This document shows positions 1 through 11,100 of a stretch of DNA of 64,000 nt, piece after piece (the stretch's first letter is position 1; each line of letters starts with the position of its first letter). The DNA lies in the NCBI RefSeq assembly GCF_035083965.1, contig NC_089732.1, positions 12,105,424 through 12,169,423 of the forward strand. The letters run 5' to 3'. The notes beneath the pieces were generated by a model. That model was not told the DNA's origin, ran no database searches, and worked only from the letters and a program-made list of their open reading frames with translations. The DNA is from Branchiostoma lanceolatum. Its lineage: Eukaryota; Chordata; Leptocardii; Amphioxiformes; Branchiostomatidae. Made by a program: the position numbers and the translations under genes.

Positions 1-3000
1 CTGGCTTCCACCAGTGTGGTGCCTTTTGTCGCTAGCAGCTTCTTTAGTAGATGCGGGTTCTGAGTGAACTGCAGAGAAATCCGTGACACATTTGGTCTTC
101 ACTTTGATTTCAGTTTCACATCCGTTGACATTTGCATTTGTTGTGAATTTAAAGCATAAACGTCGAAAGAAACAATGGAACCATGCTTACAGACAACAGC
201 TGTGGAGACTGTTTCAATCCTTCAAGATGGGGGTTTTGTAATATTACATTATCTATAACCATTGCAGTACCATAGAAAGTCGCTAGGGGGCCAGAATTCA
301 ATGGTTTCAAGGTCTTACAACGACCTACCCAACTACTAAATATGAAGACAATCCATTGAGGCATTCGAGTTATCGTCCCGTGGACTTTCACATTCCTGTG
401 CAATTCCTATATTCTTGCAAACTGCACACAATATATATATCATTAGGCTCGCCCCTGAAGCGTCACCAAAAACTTCTACGGTGTAAAAATTGAATGTGCA
501 TCATCTCGTGCATACTAGCGGACGACATGCCAAACTACATACAAATGCAGCAAAGGGATTGCGAGCTGTAGCTGCGAACGTACGGACATGACTAACTACA
601 ATACTCATGTCTGAGGTCACTGACCTCCTTCACGGAGTAGTAAGCTCGTTCGCACATTCGAACACGCATATGCAGTGTCAACGGTAAAGGCTCTCGAGAC
701 GTATACAGAACCTACTCTCCAAGCAGAGGACGGGTTCCGGCAGGTTTTTTACGTGTTTTTAGGCGTTTTTGTCGGGCTTTCTACTTTTTCATTTTTTTTT
801 CTCTATAAACCCTTTAGAGACAAAAGAAAGTAGAGAGCCTGACAAAAACGCCTAAAAACACGTAAAAAAACATGCCGGAACAACCCGTCCTCTGCTTGGA
901 GAGTATACAATTACAGAACCCGTCTGGAAATTGCTGTGCAAACCGAGACAATGTCAAGATAAGAACTGTTTACAAGTCAGGGGCCTTCACCTTTGACATT
1001 GCACATGCGTACTCGAATGTGCGAAAGCGCTTTTTTATTGTTTATTGTTTATTCGCATATATGTACAATTATGAAAAGATAAACAGGGCAAAAAGAAAAC
1101 ATGCAGCGGGGGCCAAAAGCCTAGCTGGCTTTTCATGTGCCTACGCTAAGCTAGACAGTGGGAATTTTTACAAAATTATACATAATCAACACTAAGCAAA
1201 ATCAACGAAAGAACAAATTGAAAATTGTGCCATAAATCCTAATGAAACAAATGGAAAAGAAGAAGAACTACAAAATAAAATGAGTTGTAAACATAATTTA
1301 TTTATTTATTTATTTATTTTGATTTACCACATTTTTGTGGAAGGATTGACATAACAGGTGAACTATCACCTTTTCAAGATGTCATCCCAGACCGGACCAT
1401 CGCACACCGGGGCCATCCTCGTTCACCAGGACCCTTCCGCTCCACGTTACATCGCTCGCAGAAAGGGCTGCGAGCGATGTAACGTGGAGCGGAAGGGTCC
1501 TGGTGAACGAGGATGACCGGGGCATGCCCCTACTCTTTTTCGAAAGGTGTGGTGGGTTCTTTAACGTGCGCGGGGTGTTGCTCTCCCCAAACACGGGACC
1601 TCCATTTAACGTCCTATCCGAGGGACGTCCCTAACCCTAGATGAGCTAGGTACTCATTTACACCTGAGTGAAGTGAGGAAAGTCGTGTTAAGTGCCTTTC
1701 CCAAGGGCACAACGTCGGGGCGCAAGTTCGGACATGTCTCTGGGCACACCTGGGATTAGATCCCGGGACCCATTGTTTGACAGCCGCGTGTTCTTCAGTT
1801 GCGCCACACGACGCCACACGTAATGAGTAAGATTACGCTATATAGTAAGTGTAATTACACTGTACATTATCAAATTACCATTTACAATTTATAAAGAAAT
1901 AGATCAAAATTATACAAAATAATAATCATTTTTAACTAACGTACCTTTGCTCTGTTTCCTTCCTTCACGACTCTCTGACAGTGGGCGTCCCAAACTTCGT
2001 CATCGTAGTTGCGCACCTGGCGACCCAGAGCCTTGATTTCGGGAGGGACGTCGGTCTCCAAAATCTGCTGCGCGATTTCATGGTCTTCAAACACCACTGT
2101 CAAGCACAAACAAATACTAAGTACTTATCTTAGATTGCATTAACTTAAATTACACACATAAGCTTCAATTATACACATAGCTTTAAATAAACAACAGGCC
2201 TTTCCCTTGGCCAATCATCAAATTCCTACATAAGAATAGAGCGAAATAAAAGTGATCCTTTCATGTCTTTTATGTTTCAAAGGCTCCCGTTCAAACGCCC
2301 TGTAGGTCCAAAGAAAGCTGCTAGAGGGCCCAAACTTATGTCATCTTTGTCCAGAGCACAAGAGCTGTCTGACTCTGTCATCTAGAAATCGCGACTTAGC
2401 TTGTCCGAAACACGTTATTTCAAAACCAGATGTTCTGCTGCAGTATGTAGGAAAGACACCTGGGGTCCAAAATCTAGTCATTCTTTTAAAGGAGAAGACC
2501 TAACCACATACCAATTTTTTTTGACAATCCATCCATAGCCTCTTGAGTTGATACCTAACCACATGCCGAAATTTCCTGACAAGCCGTCTAGCTAGATAGC
2601 TCTTATTGAGTTATGTTGCACATAAATTACACGAAATGATAATAACGTTCTTTTTGACGGTAAAAAGCGGGTCTACAGTTTATCACGTACCTGCCTTCTG
2701 GTGCATCATGTATTGTTCAGCACAACAATACGTGACGTCATCGACCTTGAACCATGACGGGTGAAACTGACTGAAAGGTGACTCCGTCCGCCAGAAGAAT
2801 GTGAATCTCTCCTTCCCTAGTATCAATATTGATAATAATAATATTATTGTAATATTTTTTTTTAAATCAAAAAAATTATTACTTCTGTAATATCAAAAAA
2901 TATCACTTCTGCATACGTATGTAAAGCATTTAAAAACTTTGAACTGAAGGTGATTCCTTCCGCCAGAAGAAGGTGAATCTCTCCTTCCCTAGTTTCAATA

Positions 3001-3537
3001 TTGATAATGATAATATTATGATATTCTAAAAAATCATAAGATTTTTACTTCTGTAGTATCAAAAAGTATCACTTCTGTATGTAAAGCATTTAAAAACTTT
3101 GAACTGAGATGAATTAACATAATGTGTCGACTGTCGACGATACCGATTCCTTAAGGATTTTGAGATTGACCCAAAGACAAACATTCTACGTAAACTATAT
3201 GTTTTTTTTGCACAGATACAAAACAGAAAAGACTGCTTCAATATGTACGCTTCTAGACATCAGTTCCGTTTGGTACATAGTTCAAAATGCGTACTGAATT
3301 CTTGCTACTAGTAGTTTCGGCTTCTTAAGTTTCGATGTTGTTCCTTTCTAAACATTTTCGTCAAGAATGTATCGAATCAAACCAAGAGAGATATATTCAC
3401 ATACAGAAACAGTCTCAAGTCTCTATTCTACAATCTATCATACGTTAATGTGTACCATACCAGATAACTGAGTTAGCTATACAATTCATAGTGCACGTAT
3501 ACGTACCTTCTTCGCTGTGATGGCTTGTTGTTGCCAT
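1..3537 (-). CDS. NADAR-domain (YbiA-like) protein, 5' part, runs off left edge
   Basis: Four exons on the minus strand: 3507-3537 (ATG), 2691-2816, 1945-2096 and 1-68 (partial). Phases join as 1, 1, 0 and all introns are GT..AG. The product starts MATTSHHSEEGKERFTFFWR and continues with AEQYMMHQKA, EIKALGRQVRNYDDEVWDAH and FTQNPHLLKKLLATKGTTLV. These blocks are diagnostic of the NADAR/DUF1768 fold. The expected final block (EASP..WGIG) would follow just outside the window. Family members are known as N-glycosidases of damaged riboflavin intermediates and as guanine ADP-ribose hydrolases; which activity applies here is not decidable. The start is chosen because the first exon opens the protein with a short polar leader at a good splice donor. 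The gene sits head-to-head with SMIM15. A truncated second copy of the exon 2 acceptor edge lies upstream in intron 1. Confidence 0.9.
651..1023. repeat. Foldback (MITE-like) element in last visible NADAR intron
   Basis: Outer arms CGCACATTCG (651-660) and CGAATGTGCG (1014-1023) are inverted repeats. An inner, stronger pair spans about 712-791 and 826-906 and contains the GCAGAGGACGGGTT / AACCCGTCCTCTGC block. The element is non-coding; the 107-codon frame inside it has no family features. Confidence 0.7.
1376..1830 (-). repeat. tRNA-derived SINE, antisense, with a nested palindrome
   Basis: On the minus strand the head reads GTGTGGCGCAAC (box A-like) near 1815 and a degenerate box B near 1760. 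It continues with GGGAAAGGCACTTAACACGA, then a core domain with GGACGTTAAATGGAGGTCCC and GAACCCACCACACC. The same core recurs at 50165-50480. The copy is interrupted by the palindrome at 1413-1515. Confidence 0.75.
1413..1515. mobile_element. 103-bp palindromic MITE nested in a SINE, 7-bp TSD
   Basis: Two arms of about 48 bases are almost perfect reverse complements around a short AAAGG-type loop. The element is flanked by direct repeats ACCGGGG at 1406-1412 and 1516-1522. The related SINE copy near 50295 reads CACACCGGGGCATGCCCC without the insert, so it serves as the empty site. Confidence 0.8.
2940..3107 (-). pseudogene. Partial tandem duplicate of NADAR exon 2 edge
   Basis: This block repeats 2766-2948 with roughly 160-bp periodicity, including the closing ATTTAAAAACTTTGAACTGA. 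Read on the minus strand it keeps the CTAG acceptor and the first 15 or so codons of exon 2 (KERFTFFWRKESP). It then stops matching and has no donor, so it cannot be a usable exon. Confidence 0.75.
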
Positions 3538-4083
3538 GGCACTATGTTCCCCAAGCAGGCCCTCGAGATAAAGTATGCGGACTTCTTGGACAGACGGGAT
3601 CTCTTGAATATAAGATACTTCACAACTGACTGGCCGGACACTTATAGTGCTGCTATTGCACGTCTATTTTTGTTGCAAAAGATGATGTTGTACCATTGCA
3701 CAACGTAACGCAACGTACGATTGGGACTTTCCAAGCTGAGCTTTCACTTCCGGGTATAGGAACACACCATTTGAAAAAGGGGTCTTTTGTCAAAACTCTA
3801 TATTAAATTCGTAAAGATTTTCTCATCACTTTGTCATTGATTATTCATTTTAGTGGAATAATTTGTATAAATAAAAATGGTGATTTGTATTTTTCACGTT
3901 TTTATCCTACGATCTAGAAAACTGCAAACTCGCGATTTCTTAAGTGGTTTCTCCCAGAGTCAAGATGGCGACGCCCTTGTAGTGTTTTTACGACGAAAAT
4001 TTCCTGAACTTTTCTCCCTCCTCTACTCAATACTGAAGCATTTTCATACATTAGAGGACCGAAAGTTGGAACAGCATTCCCTT
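3538..4083. promoter_or_regulatory. Likely shared promoter of NADAR gene and SMIM15, with candidate SMIM15 5' UTR exon
   Basis: ACTTCCGGGT at 3746-3755 matches an ETS/GABP site and CAAGATGGCG at 3961-3970 matches a YY1 site, both typical of housekeeping promoters. A strong donor (TTG|GTAAGTAA) at 4084 could end a non-coding SMIM15 first exon that joins the acceptor before 5277. The distance from the NADAR start codon supports a bidirectional promoter. The transcription start sites are inferred. Confidence 0.4.
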
Positions 4084-4719
4084 GGTAAGTAACTGCACGA
4101 TTATCTGTAGGATTCGTGAATTTTTTACTGTAATATTGAGCGTCTACAGAGCTAAACCGGTCTTCTCTGGATTTGTTTACTTTTCATGAAATGATTTGAT
4201 AACAGTTTCTATGGCCACCGAGCTGATATACCCCTTGCCAGATTATGACTTTACGTTCAGTTTTACATACTTGTCTATGGAAAGTCTAATGTAGATACCG
4301 ATAGAAGGGTAGACGACCTGTACATAGCACAACATTTAACTGATGACCCCCCTCCCCCAAAGAAATACCTGTAATTTTTGTTCAACTTCAAAGATTGAAC
4401 CAAGGATGTTAAAGTCAATGCAACATACACTGAAAATTAAATCTATGTTGATATCAGTACACTTTGTTATCTTAAATGAGCTACCACTACGTATACCCTC
4501 CTTAACTTCGCATATTTTGACATGGCTCTAGAGTCTAAATACTAATGTACATTTACAAATGTGATGATATAAAAAATGGATACATGTAGCACTCATGCTT
4601 TTTCAAATAGTTAGTGTAATGCATCTTTGCCATGGATCGTGTTTTTAGCCTGTCACATTGTGACTCAAGGTCATCTCTACTATTCTCACTCTTTAAGTTT
4701 AACATGGAAGGCATAAATG

Positions 4720-4951
4720 AAGGTTAGACATCAAGGTAATAAGATACACAAGGTAACAGTTACTCAAGCAACTGGATGAAATTTGAAAACAGTCAGCCAG
4801 GTATTTCCGACAGCATCTGCTACCTTTCGTCAGTAACTCTGGCACATCCACTACCTCTCTTCAGTGTCACAGCAAAAAGGTAGTGGATGCTACATGAAAC
4901 GTCTGACCCTTACCAAAATCTACCCAGTTGCTTGAGTAACTGTTACCTCTA
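4720..4951. repeat. Foldback repeat, 'TTACTCAAGCAACTGG' family
   Basis: GGTAACAGTTACTCAAGCAA near 4752 is mirrored by TTGCTTGAGTAACTGTTACC near 4929. The left end AGGTTAGACATC (4721) recurs at 47155 and, inverted, at 16897. Confidence 0.7.
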
Positions 4952-4961
4952 ATTGATCTCT

Positions 4962-5120
4962 AAGCAGATCTACACGGTGCCAAAAATCGTATATGCTAGC
5001 CAGATAAGCTCCAGTCAGCCAGATAAACTCCAGTCCGCACTGTTGCTTATCTGGCTGACTGGAGCTTATCTGGCTAGCATATACGATTTTCGGTGCACCG
5101 TGTACATTGTAGATCTGCTT
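4962..5120. repeat. Palindromic MITE upstream of SMIM15 coding exon
   Basis: Terminal inverted repeat AAGCAGATCTACA (4962-4974) and TGTAGATCTGCTT (5108-5120). Inner arms containing ATCGTATATGCTAGCCAGAT and its complement leave only a short spacer. It lies in the presumed 5' UTR intron of SMIM15. Confidence 0.8.
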
Positions 5121-5292
5121 GGAGACTAACCTTGAATGTGTATGTCACTAGTAATGTGTAAAGGCTTCCCCTTACATGTGATTGGTTGGGCTGGGTCAGG
5201 TAACCAAGATGGCTGCCTTCATGCATGGTGGATAAAACAAAATAGTTCGCAAAGTATGCTGTCTCTTCTTCCACAGACTACAGCACCTGAAG

Positions 5293-5520
5293 ATGGCAGA
5301 GATTCCTCCGTGGCTGGAAGACATCCTGAAGTGGGCGGCGACAAACCCCTGGGAGTTCATCTACTACGTCTTGCTGTGCCTCTCTCCGTTCTTCTTCATC
5401 AGTGCCCTGTTGTCATGGAAACTGGCGCAGCAGATCGACGCCCGCGACAAGGAGAAGAAGAGGAAGGCGAAAAAGGAAGCCAACATCGCCAGGGCGCGGG
5501 GACGGGCGAAACAGGACTGA
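5293..5520 (+). CDS. smim15: Small integral membrane protein 15
   Basis: A 75-residue protein in one exon, beginning MAEIPPWLEDILKWAATNPW. A single hydrophobic helix follows (about residues 20-42). The cytosolic end is very basic, with KLAQQIDARDKEKKRKAKKE and a closing ARARGRAKQD. Vertebrate SMIM15 is 74 residues and has the same plan: acidic/aromatic start, one helix, the SWKLA.I.AR.KE junction and a Lys/Arg/Glu-rich tail. Its biochemical role is not established. The coding exon begins at an acceptor after 5276, so the 5' UTR is probably spliced. A long 3' UTR runs to AATAAA at 7025. ERCC8 lies downstream in convergent orientation, as part of conserved synteny. Confidence 0.9.
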   Translation: MAEIPPWLEDILKWAATNPWEFIYYVLLCLSPFFFISALLSWKLAQQIDARDKEKKRKAKKEANIARARGRAKQD

Positions 5521-7045
5521 CGCTAGCGACAGTAGTTTGTGTGTGTAGTGATGCATCGGACTGTTGCTTGTGAGTCATCAACACTCTTAACTTCTGCTCG
5601 GTTTACATAGCCTGGTTTCCAAACCTATTATAGCTCACGATTTGCAGAAAGGACAGATCTAGAAGAGACTCCGAAGCTATAATAGATTTGAATACCAGGC
5701 TATGGTTGACAGTGTCCAGGCTTTTAGCTAGGAGGGCGTCTAGGCGTCCTGGAGACGCCCTACACTAGAACAAACAAAGAAATTTGACGCCCTACTTTTA
5801 GACAGGATGCCTAGAGTACGCCCTGTTTCCCTTATAATTACATACTAGTACACATGTAATGATGGTCTATGTGTGTTTCACACACACACTGCCACTATTG
5901 ACCTTGGAACAGCATGTAAATTGACTTACATGCAAAGCTATAGCTACAAGGTTAATCCAAAGAGCCATTGAGGAACTGAATTTCTGATGTAGTGAGTTGT
6001 ACTCATTGATGTTACAATTATACAAGGCATAAAACATGATGTTGTTTGTACACCAGTTTAATATAGCCTAAAAGCCAGCAGTGACTTTTAGTGCTTAAAA
6101 TGCACACCCACTCACCCCACACATTTTTTGTACACCCAGTCTATAAATCCTAGCTAAAAGCCTGGTTTACACCAGCTTCAATAGTTACTAACTAGTGTGT
6201 TAACCAGCCTAGTTACCATTCTGTCTGTATTGCATTCTTTGGGAAGACATTCTACACACATTTTCAGTCACTTCTCAGCATTTAAGAATTTGAAGTGAGG
6301 CAACATAATCTAATTTTTCATCTCTTCTTATTTTAGCTTTACGCCTTGATGTTAACCATCAAACTGCTAAGGTATCGTTTGAGCACTAGATTTGCATTGT
6401 TTATGGGCTAGAAAGCAGGTTAAAGGGTTAATACATGTAGTGTGAACATTTGTGTTTTGATGTACATGATTTTTGTCAAGCCATTTATTGAAAGAATGTT
6501 TTCATCTAATCTCCATCAATTAATCCACTGGGTTACATAAATCCGCCACTTTGAAAAACAGTGTGTTTGAGAGATCTCTAGTGCAGCACGCCCCAGGTAT
6601 GCAGTTTAGATATACAAGAATGCATCATACTGTGAGACGTTGACGTTAGGTTGGAGATCTGTTTGGACATATTTTTTCAGGGTAGCAGAATTATGTACCC
6701 TGGTGGAATTATGATAGTAGATGTTAATTGGAAATGCCATATTATCTTCTATTCAGCAATGAATAACATGACAATGGATGTATTAATGATACTAGCATTA
6801 TTTTGATATGATTAATTCAGAATATAATACTTCAGGGTCCAAACAACCTCAGCTTGACATGTTTTGAAGTCAACGTACTTTCATTTTGTCATTCTTTGTT
6901 GTGTGTGGAGTTATGAGTGTATATTTGCATGTGACAATGAGACATATTTTCAGTGTACATTTAACTTTGATACAATCTCTGTGTATACTGTTGTGATCTC
7001 TAGAACAGCAAACTGATCAAGTCAAATAAAATGCTGAAAGGAATT
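5521..7045 (+). other. Probable SMIM15 3' UTR with poly(A) signal
   Basis: No coding frame of interest lies here. The first good AATAAA on the plus strand in a fitting place is 7025-7030, directly after an AT-rich stretch. Transcript extent is inferred. Confidence 0.45.
5606..5704. repeat. Compact inverted repeat in SMIM15 3' UTR
   Basis: CATAGCCTGGTTTCCAAACC (5606) pairs with the end at 5704 (AATACCAGGCTATG). The inner TATTATAGCT pairs with AGCTATAATA. The roughly 30-base arms flank a 40-base spacer, which would form a stem in the mRNA. Confidence 0.7.
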
Positions 7046-7084
7046 TTACTTTTCAAGGCATTCAGTTACTCATTGCTAGTGTCT

Positions 7085-7290
7085 TTGTGTTGGCGTTATG
7101 GTTAAGAGAGTCTGGCCCAGAACAAATTTTCCGGTGTGCTACCGATGTTTAGCCCTTAGTATGTTATACACCATTCCTCACTTACCCAGGTATAAGAATG
7201 GGTACCTGACTTTGGTTGGGAGGTAAAATGCAGTGGAAGGAGAGGGATGGGTTCGTTGCCACCAAGTACTGTTGGGGTATCCTCATAAGG
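7085..7290 (+). repeat. Degenerate tRNA-derived SINE tail
   Basis: Contains GGGTACCTGACTTTGGTTGG and TGGAAGGAGAGGGATGGG, shared with the copies near 19130 and 32718. The head is decayed. Confidence 0.55.
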
Positions 7291-7565
7291 CCACAACAAT
7301 TTAATTTCTTGGTTAACAGATTTTTTATTTATTTTCGCAACAAATCATGAAAACAGAAGGCTGGGGTGCAAACTTGCACCTGACCCTGTTCACTCCCTGA
7401 AACTGTGTGCACCAAAGTGAAAACTTTCCTCTGAGATTCTGTTTTCCTGTTAAACTACTCAGTGATTACACCCTCACAAATTCTGAAACAGTGTATTTCT
7501 CACTTCCGTAAAAAGTTCTTCGTCGCTTCAAAGGAATCACACAGAAACTTGTATGCAGTAGAGCA

Positions 7566-7571
7566 TTTATT
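7566..7571 (-). other. Candidate ERCC8 poly(A) signal
   Basis: TTTATT on the plus strand gives AATAAA on the minus strand, about 580 bases beyond the ERCC8 stop. Confidence 0.35.
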
Positions 7572-8148
7572 TTTTTGAAAATGCATCAAAATATATTGCA
7601 ATACTCTAACATGTGTTATGGTTGTTGGAGGTTATACAGAACTGTTCATCTTATCAACTTTCATTGCAATAAATAAGAATCATTCCATAAGAACAGACTT
7701 AGATTCAAAGGACTTTTATCACAAATCATTGATACAAAATCTTCACCTCTGTAAGCTGTAAGATAGGATTATCTGTCATTCTAAACAGAGAGTAATGATT
7801 CGAACATCAGGGTAACATTTTCTTTCGATCCATTTCAAAACCAGCAACACAATCATCATTATTCTGGTATCGTGATCTTTACCTTAATTCCACTATAAGC
7901 CTATACACCACTCTTTGAAGCAGAATTTTGGAAGCAAAATACATTTTCTACTATACATAGTGTAACAATGGTTTAAATGTATGTAGGAAAAGAAACGTTT
8001 TTTTAAGTTACTTTGACTGTGACTATAGCTATTTTTTCATATGTGCAGTTTGCTGTAGTCTCAATTCAACATCTCCTGACTCCCTGAGGTTCATTTCTGC
8101 ACAGTCCCCAGATCTTGCCATCCTCCACAGTGCACAATGAACGCCCCC

Positions 8149-11100
8149 TCAGTCCTCATCACTGCTCCATGTGTCTTGATATGCCTGGGTATTTTGGCTC
8201 CTCTGGCTAGGCTCTGCTTTCTACAAAACAAGAAAGAGGAAGAAAACTTTGTTAAACATCTCGATGACGCTACACAAAGCACACATGGATACATACTTTT
8301 GCTTGGAATTTAACAATCTACTTCAATGTATCAAAATTGTTTGTTATGATGTATCTTAAATGCATTGCAGCAAAATATCTTAGGTTTTGAGTCACTGTAT
8401 CTCCAGTGAAGAACAATATGATAAACATAACATGTATACAATAAAGACAAGGAATACTTCTCAATTCACACATTGTAAAAAAAAAATCCGTCTTTAGTAA
8501 AATATGGAACTCCTTCCAACTTTTCAGAAATATAAAGGTTTTCTTCCAAAGTGCTTTAAGTACTTATAAGTAAACTAGAATCTTTACCTGTTTTTTGCAC
8601 TCTTCGTAATCCTCCCCCCTGCCCAGGTCAGGTACCCACACCAGGATGTTACTGTCACTCCCTCCACTGTACAGCTCCTAGAGGACAAAATATGGCATTG
8701 TTAAACACGACAAAGTAGTTCTCTGTAATGAGGATTCAACTGGCACAGAAATACTTCAATCCATCACTTTAACGATGCCAACATTAATACACCCCAAAAT
8801 CAGTTGCCAATTTCAAAATAAACAGAAGGTCCGATGTATTTTTACCTAATCATAACATCCTTAAAAATTGCACGATGATAAGAAACAGGGCTCATCAGGT
8901 TTGAATCTTAAGGTAAGTAGTAGTGGACAACCCCAAGTCAACCGTACACACTCATGCAAAATCTTCAAAAAAAACGCTGTAGCCGCATAGTTCCCATTTA
9001 GAACTTTATTCAAGCCCACACCCAGACTAGTTTCGCCTCAAGTACCAGCACAAGTACAATGTGTTCTTGCTTTTATAAGCCAAGTACAAAGTGCTCTAGG
9101 TGGCTTAACCAATCACAGCAAAGCAAAAATCAAGGCAGTGCACTCTACACTGCCTAATAGGTCTAAGTGCACTAGACTACATGACCTCACCTGGGTGTGG
9201 GCTTGAAAAAAGGTTCTAACCAACAACTTTTTTGGACGATGTGGGATAAGTACTAAGTGTCGATGGTTGACTTGAGATTGTCAACTACTACTGTTAGTGC
9301 ATTTTGCATGGGTTTTTTTCGCGCTAAGGCGAAAATGGAGTGTTCGCGATGGTTTTAAGTTTGCGACAGCGCTATAGTCACATACTGCTTCAGTATTGGG
9401 CAAAAATATTTGCGGTAGTTTTAAGTTCACAGTTAAACGGTCGCCGCAAAAACTGCGAACATAAAACCACCGCTAACATTTCTGCATATTATACAGTACT
9501 TGCCCAGGTTTGAATGTTAAGAAAGGTTAACCATACCTGAGTGTCAGGGTTGAAGACACAACATTGCACATAGTTGTAGTGTCCCACAAGCCGGTGTAGA
9601 CTGGTCCCACCGAACACGTCGAACATCGCGATGGAACTGTCGTCCGGAACGAACACCACGTCCGGGGACGAGCCACGCGAGACCGTGAACTGAACCGACT
9701 TCTTGCTCTCGTTGCAGATTTTCCCATAGTTCACCTGAGTGTGTAAAAAAAAGGTTTTAATATACATGGTTTGTGTGATTGTATCTATCAATGTAAACCC
9801 TCAGTCAGAAGTAGATAGACAACAAGTCAGCTTAGAGGCGGGCTTGTACTATTCATAGTTGTCAATTTTCTTGTCAACTACACAATACATTTTGTATACT
9901 GTAATTCTTCTTTCTTTCACTATACCTTTATGTTCATTATTTTCAGTCACCTCTGTACCGTGAACTTATCATCACCGTAAAAAAAAGTGTTATCATTTAT
10001 GATTCCTTCACACAGCCGTTCTGTAAATCACTTGCCGCCACGGTGAAGTTTAAGTTCAGTGAAAATTTTCATTTTTCTTACACCATGAAACTTTGCTACT
10101 TTGAAGATAATTTAAAAGTGAATTACACTATATCAATTATTACATCTATCTCTCTTGTGAATAGAGCACATACCCAGGTAGTCTTTGTGACATCTATGAC
10201 ATTTTCACACCTTTACATAACTTTAAAAGGTCCTATATAGAAACATAAAACATGTGATTATAGCAAAAATAGTTTTGCTAATTGTACGCGCCAGAAGCAT
10301 AGAGTTCATGAATGTTAAGATTACTATGAGGCTTTCATACTGTAATTCCTGATTTGTTAACTGTAACTTAATTTTAGCTGATTTAACGGTCACCAGTCAA
10401 CAGCTAAAATTTCATCATCGCTAATATCTGATCACTAATATTTGAGACAGTAATGTTTGTTCCCACCCTTAGAATTAAGTGCCGTGATCTACTCCATTTT
10501 CCCCAAACCGCTATATTTTCCTACCACTATATCAAAGTGATTTACAGCAGTTATATATCTCTACATAGCCTTGACCATGCCACTGACCAGTGTGTTCCTG
10601 CCAGTTGCAGTGTCCCAAAGTCTGAGTCGGTGGTCAGTGCCGAAGCTCAGCAGATGGAGCCCTTCTGGTGTGAAGCACAAACCATTCACATGGCCGTTAT
10701 GGGCTGTATTCACTGCAGAAATGAAAAAAAAACAAAAAAACAATATGATCTAAGTTCAGAAAGAACTTCTTGACACTATCATTAACAGTATAACAAACTT
10801 CACAATCATTAGTACAGGGAAATACAATTGTCAAGCAAAGCTTGAGGAATGAATCCACTCTACTTTACACTTGGTCATAATGACAATTACTAACAGCTGA
10901 CCTCACGACCCTTGACCTTCTGGTGGGTGACACCTGACCTTAATATGACCCTAGCTTGACCTTCTGCCATGCTGGTTGGTGGCTTCAGCCCTAATGAACA
11001 GTCCTAACAGCTGACCTTACGACCCTTGACCTACTGACCTGCTGCTGTGCTGGTTGCCAGCTCCCCGTTGTGTTGGTCCAGTGACATAAGACTGCTCTTG

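Noticed and set aside
5136-5573. 145-codon frame overlapping SMIM15
   Set aside because: Shifted frame; SMIM15 at 5293-5520 matches a known family in sequence and length.
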